A DNA stretch of 42,360 bases from the NCBI GenBank assembly GCA_017308215.1, contig JAFKFQ010000263.1, positions 1 through 42,360 on the forward strand, in the 5' to 3' direction. Made by a program: the position numbers and the translations under genes. Under the pieces are notes generated by a model. The model searched no databases. It was not told the DNA's origin and saw only the letters and a program-made list of their open reading frames with translations. Origin of the DNA: a bacterium. Its GTDB lineage: Bacteria > Planctomycetota > Planctomycetia > Gemmatales > Gemmataceae. Shown here in pieces: positions 24,205-32,945 of the stretch (positions are counted from its first letter, which is position 1; the number at the start of each line of letters is the position of its first letter).

Positions 24205-25232
24205 GCCTCCCACCGATCCCGAAGCTGGACGCGACGTCGGCCGACGGGCTGAACGCCGTCGCGCTGGCGTTCGCCGCCGCCGGCGTCGTGGTGATCGTGG
24301 CGGTCGCGGCCGAACTGCTCCACTTCACGCGCGTCCTGCGCGTCGCCCCGCTGGCGTTCGGGCCGGGGCGGGCGCGGGTCGGCGTGGCGGCGGTGGCGGC
24401 GGTGTTCCGCGTCCTCGCGCTCGCCGCGGCGGTGTGGGGTTTGACCGTCCTGCTCGTCCTCCCGCCGGCGGCGCACCGCGCCGGCGAGATCAAGGACAGC
24501 GAGTACCGGCACCTCGTACTGGTCCTCGACATCTCCCGGAGCATGGAGGTGGAGGACGCCGGGCCGGGCGGGAAGCAGAAGCGGTCGGAGCGGGCGGCCG
24601 ACCTGATCCAGTCGTTCTTCGAGCGGGTGCAGGCGGAGCGGTACAAGACGACGGTGGTGGCGGTGGCGTCCGAGGCGAAGCCGGTGGTGCAGGACACGAC
24701 CGACCGCGAGGTGGTGCGGAACATCCTCACCGAGCTGCCGATGCGCCACGCCTTCAAGCCGGGCGACACGAACATCTTCGCCGGGCTCGAGGAGGCGGCG
24801 AAGCTCGCCAAGCCGTGGCCGCCCGGGTCGGCGGTGCTGATGATGGTGACCGACGGCGACACCGTGCCGACGACCGGGATGCCGAAGATGCCGCCGTCGA
24901 TCGGGAGCAACGTGGTGATGATCGGCGTCGGCAACCCGACGGTCGGCAAGTCGCTCGGCGGGCACACGACGCGACAGGACGTGTCCACGCTGCGGCAGGT
25001 GGCGGCCCGGCTGAACGGCGCCTACCACGACGGGAACGAGAAGCAGCTGACGACGGAGCTGGTGTCGAAGATCGACGAGCGGGCGAAGCCGAAGGGCGGC
25101 GACCGCTGGACCGCCCGCGAGTACGCGCTCCTGTGCGTCGGCGCCGGGGCGGCGGTGTTCGGCCTGCTCCCGCTGGCCCTCGGCCTGATCGGCACCGGCT
25201 GGGAGCCGGGGCACCGGCCGCGGGCGGAGTAG
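24201..25232 (+). CDS. VWA domain membrane protein (BatA/BatB-like), second copy
   Basis: A 343-residue inner membrane protein. N-terminal helices (LAFAAAGVVVIVAVAAELL and VFRVLALAAAVWGLTVLLVL) precede a VWA domain with DxSxS in LVLDISRSMEVED, the Thr site in KPGDTNIFAGLEEAA and Asp in MMVTDGDTVPTTGM. A closing helix is LLCVGAGAAVFGLLPLALGL. It differs from the first copy in a basic insert after the metal site (GPGGKQKRSERAADL). Start GTG at 24201 gives a 4-bp overlap; GTG at 24198 is equally in frame. It is the last tightly packed gene of the group and is followed by a strong hairpin. Confidence 0.92.
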   Translation: MSLPPIPKLDATSADGLNAVALAFAAAGVVVIVAVAAELLHFTRVLRVAPLAFGPGRARVGVAAVAAVFRVLALAAAVWGLTVLLVLPPAAHRAGEIKDSEYRHLVLVLDISRSMEVEDAGPGGKQKRSERAADLIQSFFERVQAERYKTTVVAVASEAKPVVQDTTDREVVRNILTELPMRHAFKPGDTNIFAGLEEAAKLAKPWPPGSAVLMMVTDGDTVPTTGMPKMPPSIGSNVVMIGVGNPTVGKSLGGHTTRQDVSTLRQVAARLNGAYHDGNEKQLTTELVSKIDERAKPKGGDRWTAREYALLCVGAGAAVFGLLPLALGLIGTGWEPGHRPRAE

Positions 25233-25237
25233 TCCGC

Positions 25238-25284
25238 GTGTCCGTGGGTTTTCAGCCCGAAGGGCTGAAAACGAAGACGGACAC
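25238..25284. terminator. Hairpin after the VWA genes
   Basis: An 11-bp perfect stem, GTTTTCAGCCC / GGGCTGAAAAC (25248-25258 and 25262-25272) with a 3-base loop, sits inside a weaker outer pair GTGTCCG / CGGACAC (25238-25244 and 25278-25284). It begins 6 bp after the stop of the second VWA gene. There is no following T-run, but the stem itself ends in A/T. It may be a dispersed repeat used as a terminator. Confidence 0.65.
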
Positions 25285-25374
25285 CACAATGAACCGAGCG
25301 TGACATTCGCCTCGGCGTCGGGTAGGCTCGGAACGGTTTGTGGGCGGAAGCGTCTCTTTTCGGGGAGGTGTTTC

Positions 25375-26094
25375 ATGGCGGTTCGCATCCTGCTGTTGAC
25401 CGGGTGGCTGCTGGTCGGCTCGGCCGCCGCGGTCGCCCACTGGTTCGGCCCCGGCGTGGACGGGCGGAAGCTCGACCTCGTCGCCAAACACGTCCGCGCC
25501 GCCCAGACCGCGGTCGCCACGGAGGACTACACGGCGGCGGTCGAGGAGTACGCCGCGGCGCTCAAGGACCTGCCCGAGGGCCGCACCGCCGACGCGCAGC
25601 GCATCCGGCTGGAGCGGGCGAAGGCCCAGATGCTCGCCCAGCAGCTCCCCGAGGCGCACGGCGACCTGCGCACGCTCGTGGACGAGATCGGCGCCGACGC
25701 CGGCGCCGACGCCAAGCTCCTCGCCGACGCCCGCTCGACGCTGGCGAACGCGCAGTACTACACCACCTGGCTGATGCGGCTCGAGGGGCTCGGCCGCGAC
25801 GAGTGGGAGCCGGAAATCGAGGCCGCCCGCCAGACGTACCGGCTGCTGGCCGAGGACGCCGACCGCCGCGGCGACGCGGCCGCCGCCACGAAGCACCGCG
25901 AAGACCTGGAGTCGGCCGTCCGCCTCGCGCGGATGGAACTATCCGAGCTCCAGGGGCTGAACCTGCCGAAGCAGTGCAACGGCTGCTGCTCGTGCAAGGG
26001 CCGCAAGCCGGGCAAGAAGAACGGCCCGGCGCCGAAGCAGAACGACGTGCGCGGCGCCGGCGGCGCCCCGCCGATCGACGACAGCGGCCACTGA
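25375..26094 (+). CDS. Exported TPR-like protein with cysteine-rich tail
   Basis: A 239-residue protein. A signal peptide or anchor (ILLLTGWLLVGSAAAVAHWF) precedes a helical region with TPR-like spacing: AQTAVATEDYTAAVEEYAAA, RIRLERAKAQMLAQQLPEAH, LADARSTLANAQYYTTWLMR. A basic C-terminal tail contains KQCNGCCSCKGRKPGKKNG, four cysteines that could bind metal. A GGGGAGGTG site stands just before the ATG at 25375. It lies 143 bp after the VWA pair, behind a hairpin. TPR proteins (BatC/BatE) commonly accompany BatA/BatB, so a role as scaffold for the VWA proteins is plausible (inference). Confidence 0.82.
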   Translation: MAVRILLLTGWLLVGSAAAVAHWFGPGVDGRKLDLVAKHVRAAQTAVATEDYTAAVEEYAAALKDLPEGRTADAQRIRLERAKAQMLAQQLPEAHGDLRTLVDEIGADAGADAKLLADARSTLANAQYYTTWLMRLEGLGRDEWEPEIEAARQTYRLLAEDADRRGDAAAATKHREDLESAVRLARMELSELQGLNLPKQCNGCCSCKGRKPGKKNGPAPKQNDVRGAGGAPPIDDSGH

Positions 26095-26395
26095 TCGTCC
26101 GCGACCGCCCGGCGCCACACCTCACCGGCGCCGGGCGGGTTCGCCTCCCCGCTTCCCCGACTTACTGGACCATCGACCGATCGGTGTCGGGTGCGAAGTC
26201 CCGACGTGGCGAACGGCCGGCGTGAGCCGGCTGGTCGTTGCCCCAGGTATCTGACACAGCGACCGGTCACCCGCGTGGTCCGCTCGGGTACCCGTACCAA
26301 CGACCAGCCGGCTCACACCGGCCGTTCGCCGGACCCGACGCCGAGCGATCGACGCACCACTACAAGACAACAGACCGCCACCCGAGGCCGCACCC
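26095..26395. other. 301-bp intergenic region dominated by a palindromic element
   Basis: It contains the paired family A element (26209-26329), described separately. No other gene or recognisable regulatory motif is visible, and no clear ribosome site lies before the GTG at 26396. Confidence 0.6.
26209..26329. repeat. Family A palindromic element, paired copy (121 bp)
   Basis: 32-bp arms at 26209-26240 and 26298-26329 are reverse complements with one mismatch and enclose 57 bp. The right half (26277-26329) is nearly identical in reverse complement to 42308-42360 at the window end. This points to a repeated unit with terminal inverted repeats, like a MITE or a structured RNA element. It separates the TPR-like gene from the 1262-residue protein gene. 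Confidence 0.8.
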
Positions 26396-29300
26396 GTGAG
26401 GAAGCCGCTCGCGTTCGCCCTCCTCGTGTTCGCCGCCGGCGTCGCCGCTCGGGCGCAGCCGCCGGTCGCCCCGCCGCCGCGCCCGGCCGGCACGCCGCCG
26501 ACCGCGGTCTCCGCCGAGGCGGGCAAGGGCGACAAGGAGGAGCCGAAGGAGGCGCCGCGGCTGACGAAGCTGAAGGCGCTCACGTTCGACCGCCGGCCGT
26601 CGGCGGTCCTCAAGGCGTGGGCGCCGAAGCCGGAGGTGAAGAAGGCCGCGCCCGAGACGCCCGAGAAGGAGCCGAAGAAGCCGGACCCGAAGGCCGAGGA
26701 GTTGGCGAAGGAGCTCGCGGCGTTCCAGACGAACGTCACGCTCGGCAAGTGGGGCGACGTGAAGGCGTACCTCGCGTCGCTCCCCGAGGACGAGGGCACG
26801 GCGGCGTACAAGCAGCTCCTCCGCAGCCTGCGGCAAGGCCCGAGCTCCGGCAACCCCGGGATGCCCGAGGGGATGTCGGAAGGGATGATGCCCGGCGGCC
26901 CGGTCTCGGCGCAGTTCGCCGAGAAGAACGCCTTCACCGCCGACGACGTGCTCGGCCTCGCCGCCGCGGCGCCGCCCGTGAAGAAAGCGACGCCGGAGGC
27001 CGAGAAGGAACGCCTCACCATGCTCGGCGGCATCCTCCGCGAGGCGGTCGCCGGCGGCACGCTCGCCGAGGTCGCCGTCGCCCGCCTCAAGACCGACGCC
27101 GCGAAGCCGGCCGGCGCGGCGACGCTCACCGTGCGGCAGGCGGCAAAGGTCCTCATCGGCGGCGGCCTCGCCGAGTACGCCGGCGGCTTCCTCCCGCCCC
27201 CGGAGAAGGCGCAGCAGGAGAAAGACCTGGAGGCGCTGAACCTCCTCGCCCAGCACTTCCTCGCGCTGCACGCCAAGGAATCGAAGGGCGGCAACCTGGA
27301 GCGGGCGTGGACCGCGATTCAAGCCGTCCTGTCCGCGCCCGACGGCCCGGCCGAGGAGAAGGAGGCCGGGCTCCTCCGCGCCGTCGAACTCGCCCCCCGG
27401 CTGAAGGAGGAGCTCGGGCAGGCGTGGCTCGCCGAGAGCTTCACCAAGAACCCGAAGCGCGGGCAGGAGATCCTCGCGTCGGTCGGCTCGCTCGTGTCGC
27501 GCGGCCTCACCGCGCGGCCGATGATCCCCGACGACCGGTTCAACGCCCTCAAGCTGTCGCAGACGGCCGTCGAGGCGCTGCTGAAGGCCGACCCGGCGCG
27601 GGCGAAGGAGTGGCGGCCGGCGCTCACGCTGCTGGCCACCGGCTGGATGAAGGAGGCCGAGTTCTCGCAGCGGTTCGACCGCTCGGCGGGCAACCCCCGG
27701 CTGCGCCGCGACATGTACGGGAACATCTTCTTCGGCACCGACGACGACGACCCGATGACCCGCATGATGATGATGCAGCAGCCGAACATGCCGCGCCCGG
27801 TGCCGGTGGCGGAGGTCATCAAGGCGGCGCCGAGCCCGGCGTGGGTGGCGGCGGTGGACGACGGCCTCCGCCCGCGCCTCGCCGGCACCGTCGCCCGGCT
27901 CCACCTCAAGGCGAACGAGGAGGACAAGGCGTTCCCGCTCATCGAGCAGCTCGCCACGGCCCAGCCGGACGAGGCGAAGGAGCTGGTGAAGGAATTCCTG
28001 CGCGTGTGGACGCGCAACCACGACCCGAACGCCTCCCGCAACGAGAACCGCTACTCGTGGTTCTTCTTCGCCTTCGAGCAGCGGGCCGAGGGCATCCCGC
28101 TGACGCGGTCGAAGCAGGAGCGCAACCTGCGCGAGCTCGCCGGCTGGGCGGCGCGGATCAAGAAGCTCCCCGGCGGCGCCGGCGTGCTCGACGACGGCGT
28201 GATCGTGACGGCGTTCACCGCCTGCCACAGCTCGGCCGAGGTGTACCGCACCGAGGCGATCGAGTCGGTATTCGGGTCGGTGGACAACCTCCGCCCGAAG
28301 ACGCTCGCGGCCCTGGCCGACCAGATGCGCACCAACCTCGCCGGCCTGTGGAAGGAGCCGGCGGTGCAGGAGCGGAACAAGACGAAGCGGAAGAAGAAGG
28401 ACATCGAGGCCGAAGTCATCCGCGGGTACGAGGTGGCGCAGGCCGTGGTGACGGACGGCCTCGGCAAGCACGCCGACCACTGGGCGCTGCTCGCCGCCCG
28501 GGCCGCGCTGGCGCACGACGAGATCAACTTCCGCCAGGAGCTGAACAAGTCGGCGACGTTCTCCGCGCAGCGGTCGGACGCCTTCGCCGGGTTCAAGAAG
28601 GCCGCCGCGGAGTACGCGAAGGTGGTGCTCACGACCCCGGAGGCCGAGCACACCGTCTCCGTGTACGAGCAGTGGTTCGCGGCGTCGCTCGGGGCCGTGG
28701 ACCTGGGGATGATCACCGAGGAGAAGCAGCCCGACTGGACGCAGCAGCAGCACATCCGCGCCGCGCTCCTGGCGCTGCCCGGCGACCAGGCCGAGAAGCA
28801 CCTGGCGCGGTTCGCCAACAACCTGTTCATCCGCATGAGCGGGGCGAAGCCGCACGTGAAGTTCAACTACCTCAAGGCCGGGTTCGCGGTGGTCGGCGAC
28901 CACCCGCGCGCCGCCGAGGCGAAGAAGCTGTTCGACTACTACAAGGATCTCGTCACCGAGATCCAGCTGGAGGCGGTGGTGGACGGGCCGACGCGGGTCG
29001 GGCACGGGCGGCCGTTCGGGCTGTTCGTGAACATCCGCCACACCCGCGACATCGAGCGCGAGTCGGGCGGGTTCGGCCGCTACCTCCAGAACCAGAACAG
29101 CATGGCCTACTCGTACAACTACGGCCGCCCGACCGCCGACTACCGCGACCGGTTCGAGCAGGCGGCGCGGACGGCGCTGAAGGAGCAGTTCGACGTGGTG
29201 TCGGTGACGTTCCAGGGGGAGAAGGTGAACTCGCGGGCCGACCCGCGCGAGTTCGGGTGGCGGACCACGCCCTACGCCTACGTCCTCCTGAAGCCGCGCG

Positions 29301-30184
29301 GCCCGCAGGTGGACAAGGTGTCGCCGCTCCGCATCGACCTCGACTTCCTCGACACGTCGGGCTACGTGGTCATGCCGATGGAGTCGGCGGCGGTGCCGAT
29401 CAGCGCCCGCGACGCGGCCGGCGACCCGCGCCCGGTCGAGAAGCTGACCGTCACCCAGACGCTCGACGAGCGCCAGGCCGAGAAGGGGATACTGCTGCTG
29501 GAGGTGAAGGCGGTCGGCGTCGGCCTCGTGCCGGACCTGGCGGAGTTGGTCGGCGAGGTCGCCCCGCCCGGGTTCGAGGTCGTGAAGACCGAGGACCAGG
29601 GGCTCGGGGTGAAGAAGTTCGAGGAGGACGCCGCCGCGAACGCGGTCGTTTCGGAGCGGACGTGGTTGCTGACGCTCCGCGGCAAGGACGGGCAGTCGGC
29701 GCTGCCGAAGGCGTTCCGCTTCCCGGCGGTGAAGGTGCCGACGAAGGAGGTCATCTTCCAGCGCTACGTGGACGCCGACCTGGCGCCGGTGGGCGAGGAG
29801 GTGTCGCTGGAGGCGACCTACGGGCGGACGGCGGCGCTGTGGCCGTGGGTACTGGCCGGCGCCGTGGCGGCGCTCTTCGCCCTCGCGGTGCTGATCGTCG
29901 TGGCCGTGCGCCTGAAGCCCGCCGCCGTCGCGGAGCGCCGGCTGCCCGAGAAGCTCGACCCGTTCGTCGCCGCGGCGATCCTGCGCGAGATCCGGGCGCG
30001 ACCGGAGGTGACGGACGCCCAGCGCGCGGCGATCGACGCCGACGTGGCGGCGATCGAGGTGTCGTACTTCTCGGACGGGGCGACCGGGTCCGGGCCGGAC
30101 GTGCGGGCGGTGGTCGAGCGCTGGGCGGCCGCGGTGCCCGGCTGGACGCCCGCCCGGCACAGGCGGACCGCGGCGGGGGCGTGA
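26396..30184 (+). CDS. Large exported, C-terminally membrane-anchored protein of unknown function
   Basis: A 1262-residue protein with signal peptide (RKPLAFALLVFAAGVAARAQ), a proline- and lysine-rich linker to about residue 110, and a long helical, repeat-like region (about 110-850) of short TPR/HEAT-like helices. A methionine-rich acidic loop (about 445-465: DDDDPMTRMMMMQQPNMPRP) interrupts it. Then come beta-rich segments (VGHGRPFGLFVNIRHTRDIE, FDVVSVTFQGEKVNSRADPR), a membrane helix at about 1149-1172 (WPWVLAGAVAALFALAVLIV) and a roughly 90-residue cytoplasmic tail. The start is GTG. An equally long frame on the other strand is an artefact of GC-rich codon use: the plus-strand product has the signal peptide, membrane helix and normal amino-acid balance. 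Its position after the MoxR/VWA genes suggests an envelope scaffold (inference). No family recognised. Confidence 0.85.
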   Translation: MRKPLAFALLVFAAGVAARAQPPVAPPPRPAGTPPTAVSAEAGKGDKEEPKEAPRLTKLKALTFDRRPSAVLKAWAPKPEVKKAAPETPEKEPKKPDPKAEELAKELAAFQTNVTLGKWGDVKAYLASLPEDEGTAAYKQLLRSLRQGPSSGNPGMPEGMSEGMMPGGPVSAQFAEKNAFTADDVLGLAAAAPPVKKATPEAEKERLTMLGGILREAVAGGTLAEVAVARLKTDAAKPAGAATLTVRQAAKVLIGGGLAEYAGGFLPPPEKAQQEKDLEALNLLAQHFLALHAKESKGGNLERAWTAIQAVLSAPDGPAEEKEAGLLRAVELAPRLKEELGQAWLAESFTKNPKRGQEILASVGSLVSRGLTARPMIPDDRFNALKLSQTAVEALLKADPARAKEWRPALTLLATGWMKEAEFSQRFDRSAGNPRLRRDMYGNIFFGTDDDDPMTRMMMMQQPNMPRPVPVAEVIKAAPSPAWVAAVDDGLRPRLAGTVARLHLKANEEDKAFPLIEQLATAQPDEAKELVKEFLRVWTRNHDPNASRNENRYSWFFFAFEQRAEGIPLTRSKQERNLRELAGWAARIKKLPGGAGVLDDGVIVTAFTACHSSAEVYRTEAIESVFGSVDNLRPKTLAALADQMRTNLAGLWKEPAVQERNKTKRKKKDIEAEVIRGYEVAQAVVTDGLGKHADHWALLAARAALAHDEINFRQELNKSATFSAQRSDAFAGFKKAAAEYAKVVLTTPEAEHTVSVYEQWFAASLGAVDLGMITEEKQPDWTQQQHIRAALLALPGDQAEKHLARFANNLFIRMSGAKPHVKFNYLKAGFAVVGDHPRAAEAKKLFDYYKDLVTEIQLEAVVDGPTRVGHGRPFGLFVNIRHTRDIERESGGFGRYLQNQNSMAYSYNYGRPTADYRDRFEQAARTALKEQFDVVSVTFQGEKVNSRADPREFGWRTTPYAYVLLKPRGPQVDKVSPLRIDLDFLDTSGYVVMPMESAAVPISARDAAGDPRPVEKLTVTQTLDERQAEKGILLLEVKAVGVGLVPDLAELVGEVAPPGFEVVKTEDQGLGVKKFEEDAAANAVVSERTWLLTLRGKDGQSALPKAFRFPAVKVPTKEVIFQRYVDADLAPVGEEVSLEATYGRTAALWPWVLAGAVAALFALAVLIVVAVRLKPAAVAERRLPEKLDPFVAAAILREIRARPEVTDAQRAAIDADVAAIEVSYFSDGATGSGPDVRAVVERWAAAVPGWTPARHRRTAAGA

Positions 30185-30204
30185 CGAGGTAGTTTGTGCC
30201 GTGC

Positions 30205-30229
30205 GCCACCGGACGCGGAGTCCGGTGGC
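30205..30229. terminator. Hairpin between converging genes
   Basis: A 10-bp perfect stem GCCACCGGAC / GTCCGGTGGC with a 5-base loop, 20 bp after the stop of the 1262-residue protein gene and 35 bp before the end of the opposing gene. It may serve both strands. Confidence 0.65.
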
Positions 30230-30264
30230 CTGAACCCGTCATTCCCCCATCCGCCAGTGGGCCG

Positions 30265-30582
30265 TCACCGCCGCATCGTGAAGGCGATCCACAGCGCCAG
30301 CAGGCCGATCACCAGCACGATGCCGAGGAACCCGCAGCCGTTGATCCCGATCGCCAGGTTGCGCTTGCGGGTCGCCAGGTTCGCGTGCGGCTTCTTCGCG
30401 TCGAAATCGTGGTCGCAGTCGTTGCAGACCACCGCCTTGCACATCACCGCGCCGACCGTCCCCAGGTACCACGGCCACGGCCCCGGTCGCTGCGACCGCC
30501 ACCCACACTCCGGGCACGGCACCCCGCCGGCCGACCGACGCCGGCGCGGGCGGTCGTCCTCGTCCTCGGCGTAGCGACTCAC
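30265..30582 (-). CDS. Zinc-ribbon membrane protein of unknown function
   Basis: A 105-residue protein. The acidic/basic N-terminus (SRYAEDEDDRPRRRRS) is followed by a zinc-ribbon pattern: CPECGW near residue 23 and CNDCDHDF near 53, with a further Cys in VMCKAVV. A single C-terminal helix (CGFLGIVLVIGLLALWIAF) would anchor it. The layout suggests a cytoplasmic zinc knuckle on a membrane tail. It follows the HEAT-like gene by 34 bp and may be cotranscribed with it. No specific function can be assigned. Confidence 0.75.
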   Translation of the reverse strand: MSRYAEDEDDRPRRRRSAGGVPCPECGWRSQRPGPWPWYLGTVGAVMCKAVVCNDCDHDFDAKKPHANLATRKRNLAIGINGCGFLGIVLVIGLLALWIAFTMRR

Positions 30583-30616
30583 GGAAACCTCGCGGGCTTT
30601 GGCAAGCCCGGCCGGG

Positions 30617-32041
30617 TCACGGCAGCGGCACGTCGCGGAGCTCGAACGTGACCTCGTGGGTGGACTGGACCCACTCGTTCACCACCAGCCGCACCGGCTC
30701 ACCGAATTGCTGGCGGACGCCGCGCCGGTCGGTCGGCTGGAACGGCAGCGTCATCGTCACCGAGGTCGGGCTCGTGTTCATGTTGCTCGGGCCGAAATTC
30801 CGGTACCGGTTCCCCTTCCCGTCCGTCAGTTCCACCTTCTGCCAGATGCTGTTCGACCAGTTGTAGTCCGGGAAGTTGGGGTCGTGCTGGCCGAGCTTCT
30901 TGATCGTCATCGACACCGTGTACCCGCCGTTCCCGCCGGCCACCGAATCGACCTCGACCTCGACCGTGCGCCCGGTCACCTTCAGGTTCTTCGCCTTCAC
31001 CGGGTTGGGGACCGTCACCTCCGGTACCACCCCGGAGAGCAGGTTGACGCCGACCTTCGCCTTGAGCGAGCGGATGGTCCGCGCCTCGCGGCCGCCGCGG
31101 ACGAGGTTCAGACTCCCGGTCAGGTTGAACGACCGGTACGACCCGCCGCCGTAGTACGACACCCGCCCGCCGAACGGGTTGCCCGGGTTCGGCGGCGGGG
31201 CGAGCGACTGCCCGAGGTCGTCCTCGGCCGAGATCACGGCGGGCTGGAGGCTCATCCCGAGGAGCGGGTTCTTCGGCTCGGAGAACAGGTTGAACTGGAG
31301 GCTCACCGACTCGGACGGGCGGACGAAGCCGAGGCCGCGCGGGTCGTTCCCGGTGAGCGGCAGGCTGCGGCTCAGCTGGATGTTCGTGGCGGCCACCTTG
31401 AACGGCCCGGCGTAGGCGACGTGCGGGGTGCGCGTCGGCGGGCCGAAGGCGCTCACCATCACCGCGTCGTCGTCGTACCCGTTCGTGTTGACGGTCGCGC
31501 CGGCCAGGTCGGCGATCGCGTCCATCGCCACCCAGAACGGGGCGTTGTCGAACCCGACGACGTGGCGGCCGTCGGCGGCCGGGCCGTTCCCCTGGAACTC
31601 GATCCGGTAGCCGGTCTGGCGGGCGACCTCGTCGCACAGCTCCTTCGGGGTGCGGCTCTTGCGGGCCATCGTCACCCGGCGGGGGTTCACCAGCCGGTCG
31701 TACTCCATCTTGCGGACGAGGACCGACAGCCGGCGGGCGACCTCGGGGCTGGTGGTGTCGACGAGCGCCTTGCGGAGGTGCGGCAGCGCCTTGTCGCCGA
31801 GTTCCTCCAGGTCGCGCCCGGCCTTTTCGCGGGCCTTGTAGTCCGCCGCCCCGAGGTCGCGGACGAGCGCGGCCACCGCCGGGTCTGCGGGGCCGACCGG
31901 CTCGGGCGCCGGCGCGGACGGCGGGGGCGGGGCGGCGGGCCGCTTGACCGCCTGGCCCGCGGGCGCGGGCGGTTGCTGCCCCGGGCCGGCGGCGACCAGT
32001 CCGAGCATCACGGCGACGGCCCCGACCGCGGCGGCACGCAT
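30617..32041 (-). CDS. Exported protein with HEAT-like N-terminal region, unknown function
   Basis: A 474-residue protein from the ATG at 32041; an in-frame GTG at 32050 adds three residues. A signal peptide (MRAAAVGAVAVMLGLVAAG) and proline-rich linker lead to a HEAT-like helical pair (VAALVRDLGAADYKAREKAG, LEELGDKALPHLRKAL). Next comes a region like secretin/TonB N-domains (KELCDEVARQTGYRIEFQGN, VGFDNAPFWVAMDAIADLAG), in which a short peptide domain tests basis functions against a beta-barrel. The rest is beta-rich. Similar HEAT-plus-beta proteins of unknown role are common in Gemmata relatives. It lies downstream of csrA with 249 bp between. Confidence 0.8.
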   Translation of the reverse strand: MRAAAVGAVAVMLGLVAAGPGQQPPAPAGQAVKRPAAPPPPSAPAPEPVGPADPAVAALVRDLGAADYKAREKAGRDLEELGDKALPHLRKALVDTTSPEVARRLSVLVRKMEYDRLVNPRRVTMARKSRTPKELCDEVARQTGYRIEFQGNGPAADGRHVVGFDNAPFWVAMDAIADLAGATVNTNGYDDDAVMVSAFGPPTRTPHVAYAGPFKVAATNIQLSRSLPLTGNDPRGLGFVRPSESVSLQFNLFSEPKNPLLGMSLQPAVISAEDDLGQSLAPPPNPGNPFGGRVSYYGGGSYRSFNLTGSLNLVRGGREARTIRSLKAKVGVNLLSGVVPEVTVPNPVKAKNLKVTGRTVEVEVDSVAGGNGGYTVSMTIKKLGQHDPNFPDYNWSNSIWQKVELTDGKGNRYRNFGPSNMNTSPTSVTMTLPFQPTDRRGVRQQFGEPVRLVVNEWVQSTHEVTFELRDVPLP

Positions 32042-32235
32042 GACCGACACCCCCCGCTCCGACGCGGGCGCACGGCCGAACCGGCCGACCCGCGGGAACG
32101 GTTAGTAGCCTACCAGCCGGGAAAACCGGTCTCAAGAGAGTGGGCGGCAGTACGTTCCCGGAATCGGACCGGATTCGTTAAAGTGGACCCGCACGACCGA
32201 CGGTGCGGGTCGTGCGGGGCGTCCCGAAACGCGAA

Positions 32236-32261
32236 CGCCCGCGGACGGCCGTCCGCGGGCG
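32236..32261. terminator. 26-bp perfect palindrome after csrA
   Basis: Positions 32236-32261 equal their own reverse complement (core GCGGACGGCCGTCCGC). They lie 30 bp past the csrA stop on its transcript, followed there by TTCGCGTTTC, a weak T-tract. It is a likely terminator for csrA. Confidence 0.6.
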
Positions 32262-32290
32262 GTGCGTGGGTGCGTTTGCGGGGTGGGGGG

Positions 32291-32488
32291 CTACGAGACG
32301 GCGGGCAGGGGGGCCGGGCCGTCGGGCCGCTGCTGGTTGAGCGGCAGCAGCTCCTGGCGGTAGATCGCCACCTCGCGCGGGGCTTCGATCCCGAGCCGGA
32401 TCTTGCCGCGGTCGATGTCCACGACCGTGATGCAGATGTTATCCCCGATGTAAATCTTCTCGCCGAGTTTCCGACTCAGGACCAGCAT
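32291..32488 (-). CDS. csrA: Carbon storage regulator CsrA (RsmA)
   Basis: A 65-residue RNA-binding post-transcriptional regulator. The N-terminus MLVLSRKLGEKIYIGDNICI is diagnostic, followed by VVDIDRGKIRLGIEAPREVA, which carries the RNA-contact R-E of the last strand, and a short variable tail. CsrA dimers bind GGA motifs in mRNA leaders and change translation or stability. AGGAG stands seven bases before the ATG at 32488. Unlike many bacteria, no flagellar genes (fliW, flgL) are adjacent. The stretch upstream, 32489-32945, has no gene and must hold its promoter. Confidence 0.97.
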   Translation of the reverse strand: MLVLSRKLGEKIYIGDNICITVVDIDRGKIRLGIEAPREVAIYRQELLPLNQQRPDGPAPLPAVS

Positions 32489-32945
32489 GATGTGACTCCT
32501 CCGATGAGCCGCAGTCGTTCGCAAACGCTCCGCAATTCTACGTCACGTTTTTGGCCACGCTCCCGGGGCCGGGAAAAACCCCGGGCGACGACACCGGTCA
32601 CGGTAGCACACCCGGCACCGTCGGCGCAAGTGACACTTCGGCCGGCGCTCGATTTTTCCGAATCGCCGCCGCCGCAAGCAGTTGGGACGACCAGCGGGCA
32701 GAGGGGCGGCGGGGATGGGTTCGAGCCGCGGGCGCGGCGAGGCGGCACAGTTGCTACGACCCGCTCAGCCGTGCGCCGACCGGACACCCGGGGCGCGGGA
32801 CACAGTGACACCGAACCGTCACAACCGGTTCAACGCGGCGGCCAGTGTGGTGCGGCACTCCGTGCCGCGGCGGCGCGGGAGCATCCGACCGAAGTCGCAA
32901 GCACCCGAGGGGAGGCGGCACGGAGTGCCGCGCCACAAAACTGGG
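32489..32945. other. 457-bp intergenic region between csrA and the acyl-CoA dehydrogenase
   Basis: It contains an inverted repeat (32846-32937) near the dehydrogenase end. The remainder, 32489-32845, shows no gene, tRNA or clear promoter pattern. It probably holds the csrA leader and promoter. Confidence 0.55.
32846..32937. repeat. 23-bp inverted repeat after the acyl-CoA dehydrogenase gene
   Basis: Arms 32846-32868 and 32915-32937 pair with one mismatch; each arm also contains a GCGGCACTCCGTGCCGC-type self-complementary core. The element lies 9 bp beyond the dehydrogenase stop and could terminate its transcript, or be a dispersed palindrome. Confidence 0.65.

Noticed and set aside
26360..30160. 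A 1266-codon open frame on the minus strand opposite the large exported protein
   Set aside because: Its product is rich in Arg, His, Pro and Val without domains or signal peptide. The plus-strand product has a signal peptide, a membrane helix and balanced composition. Codon structure of GC-rich DNA explains the antisense frame.
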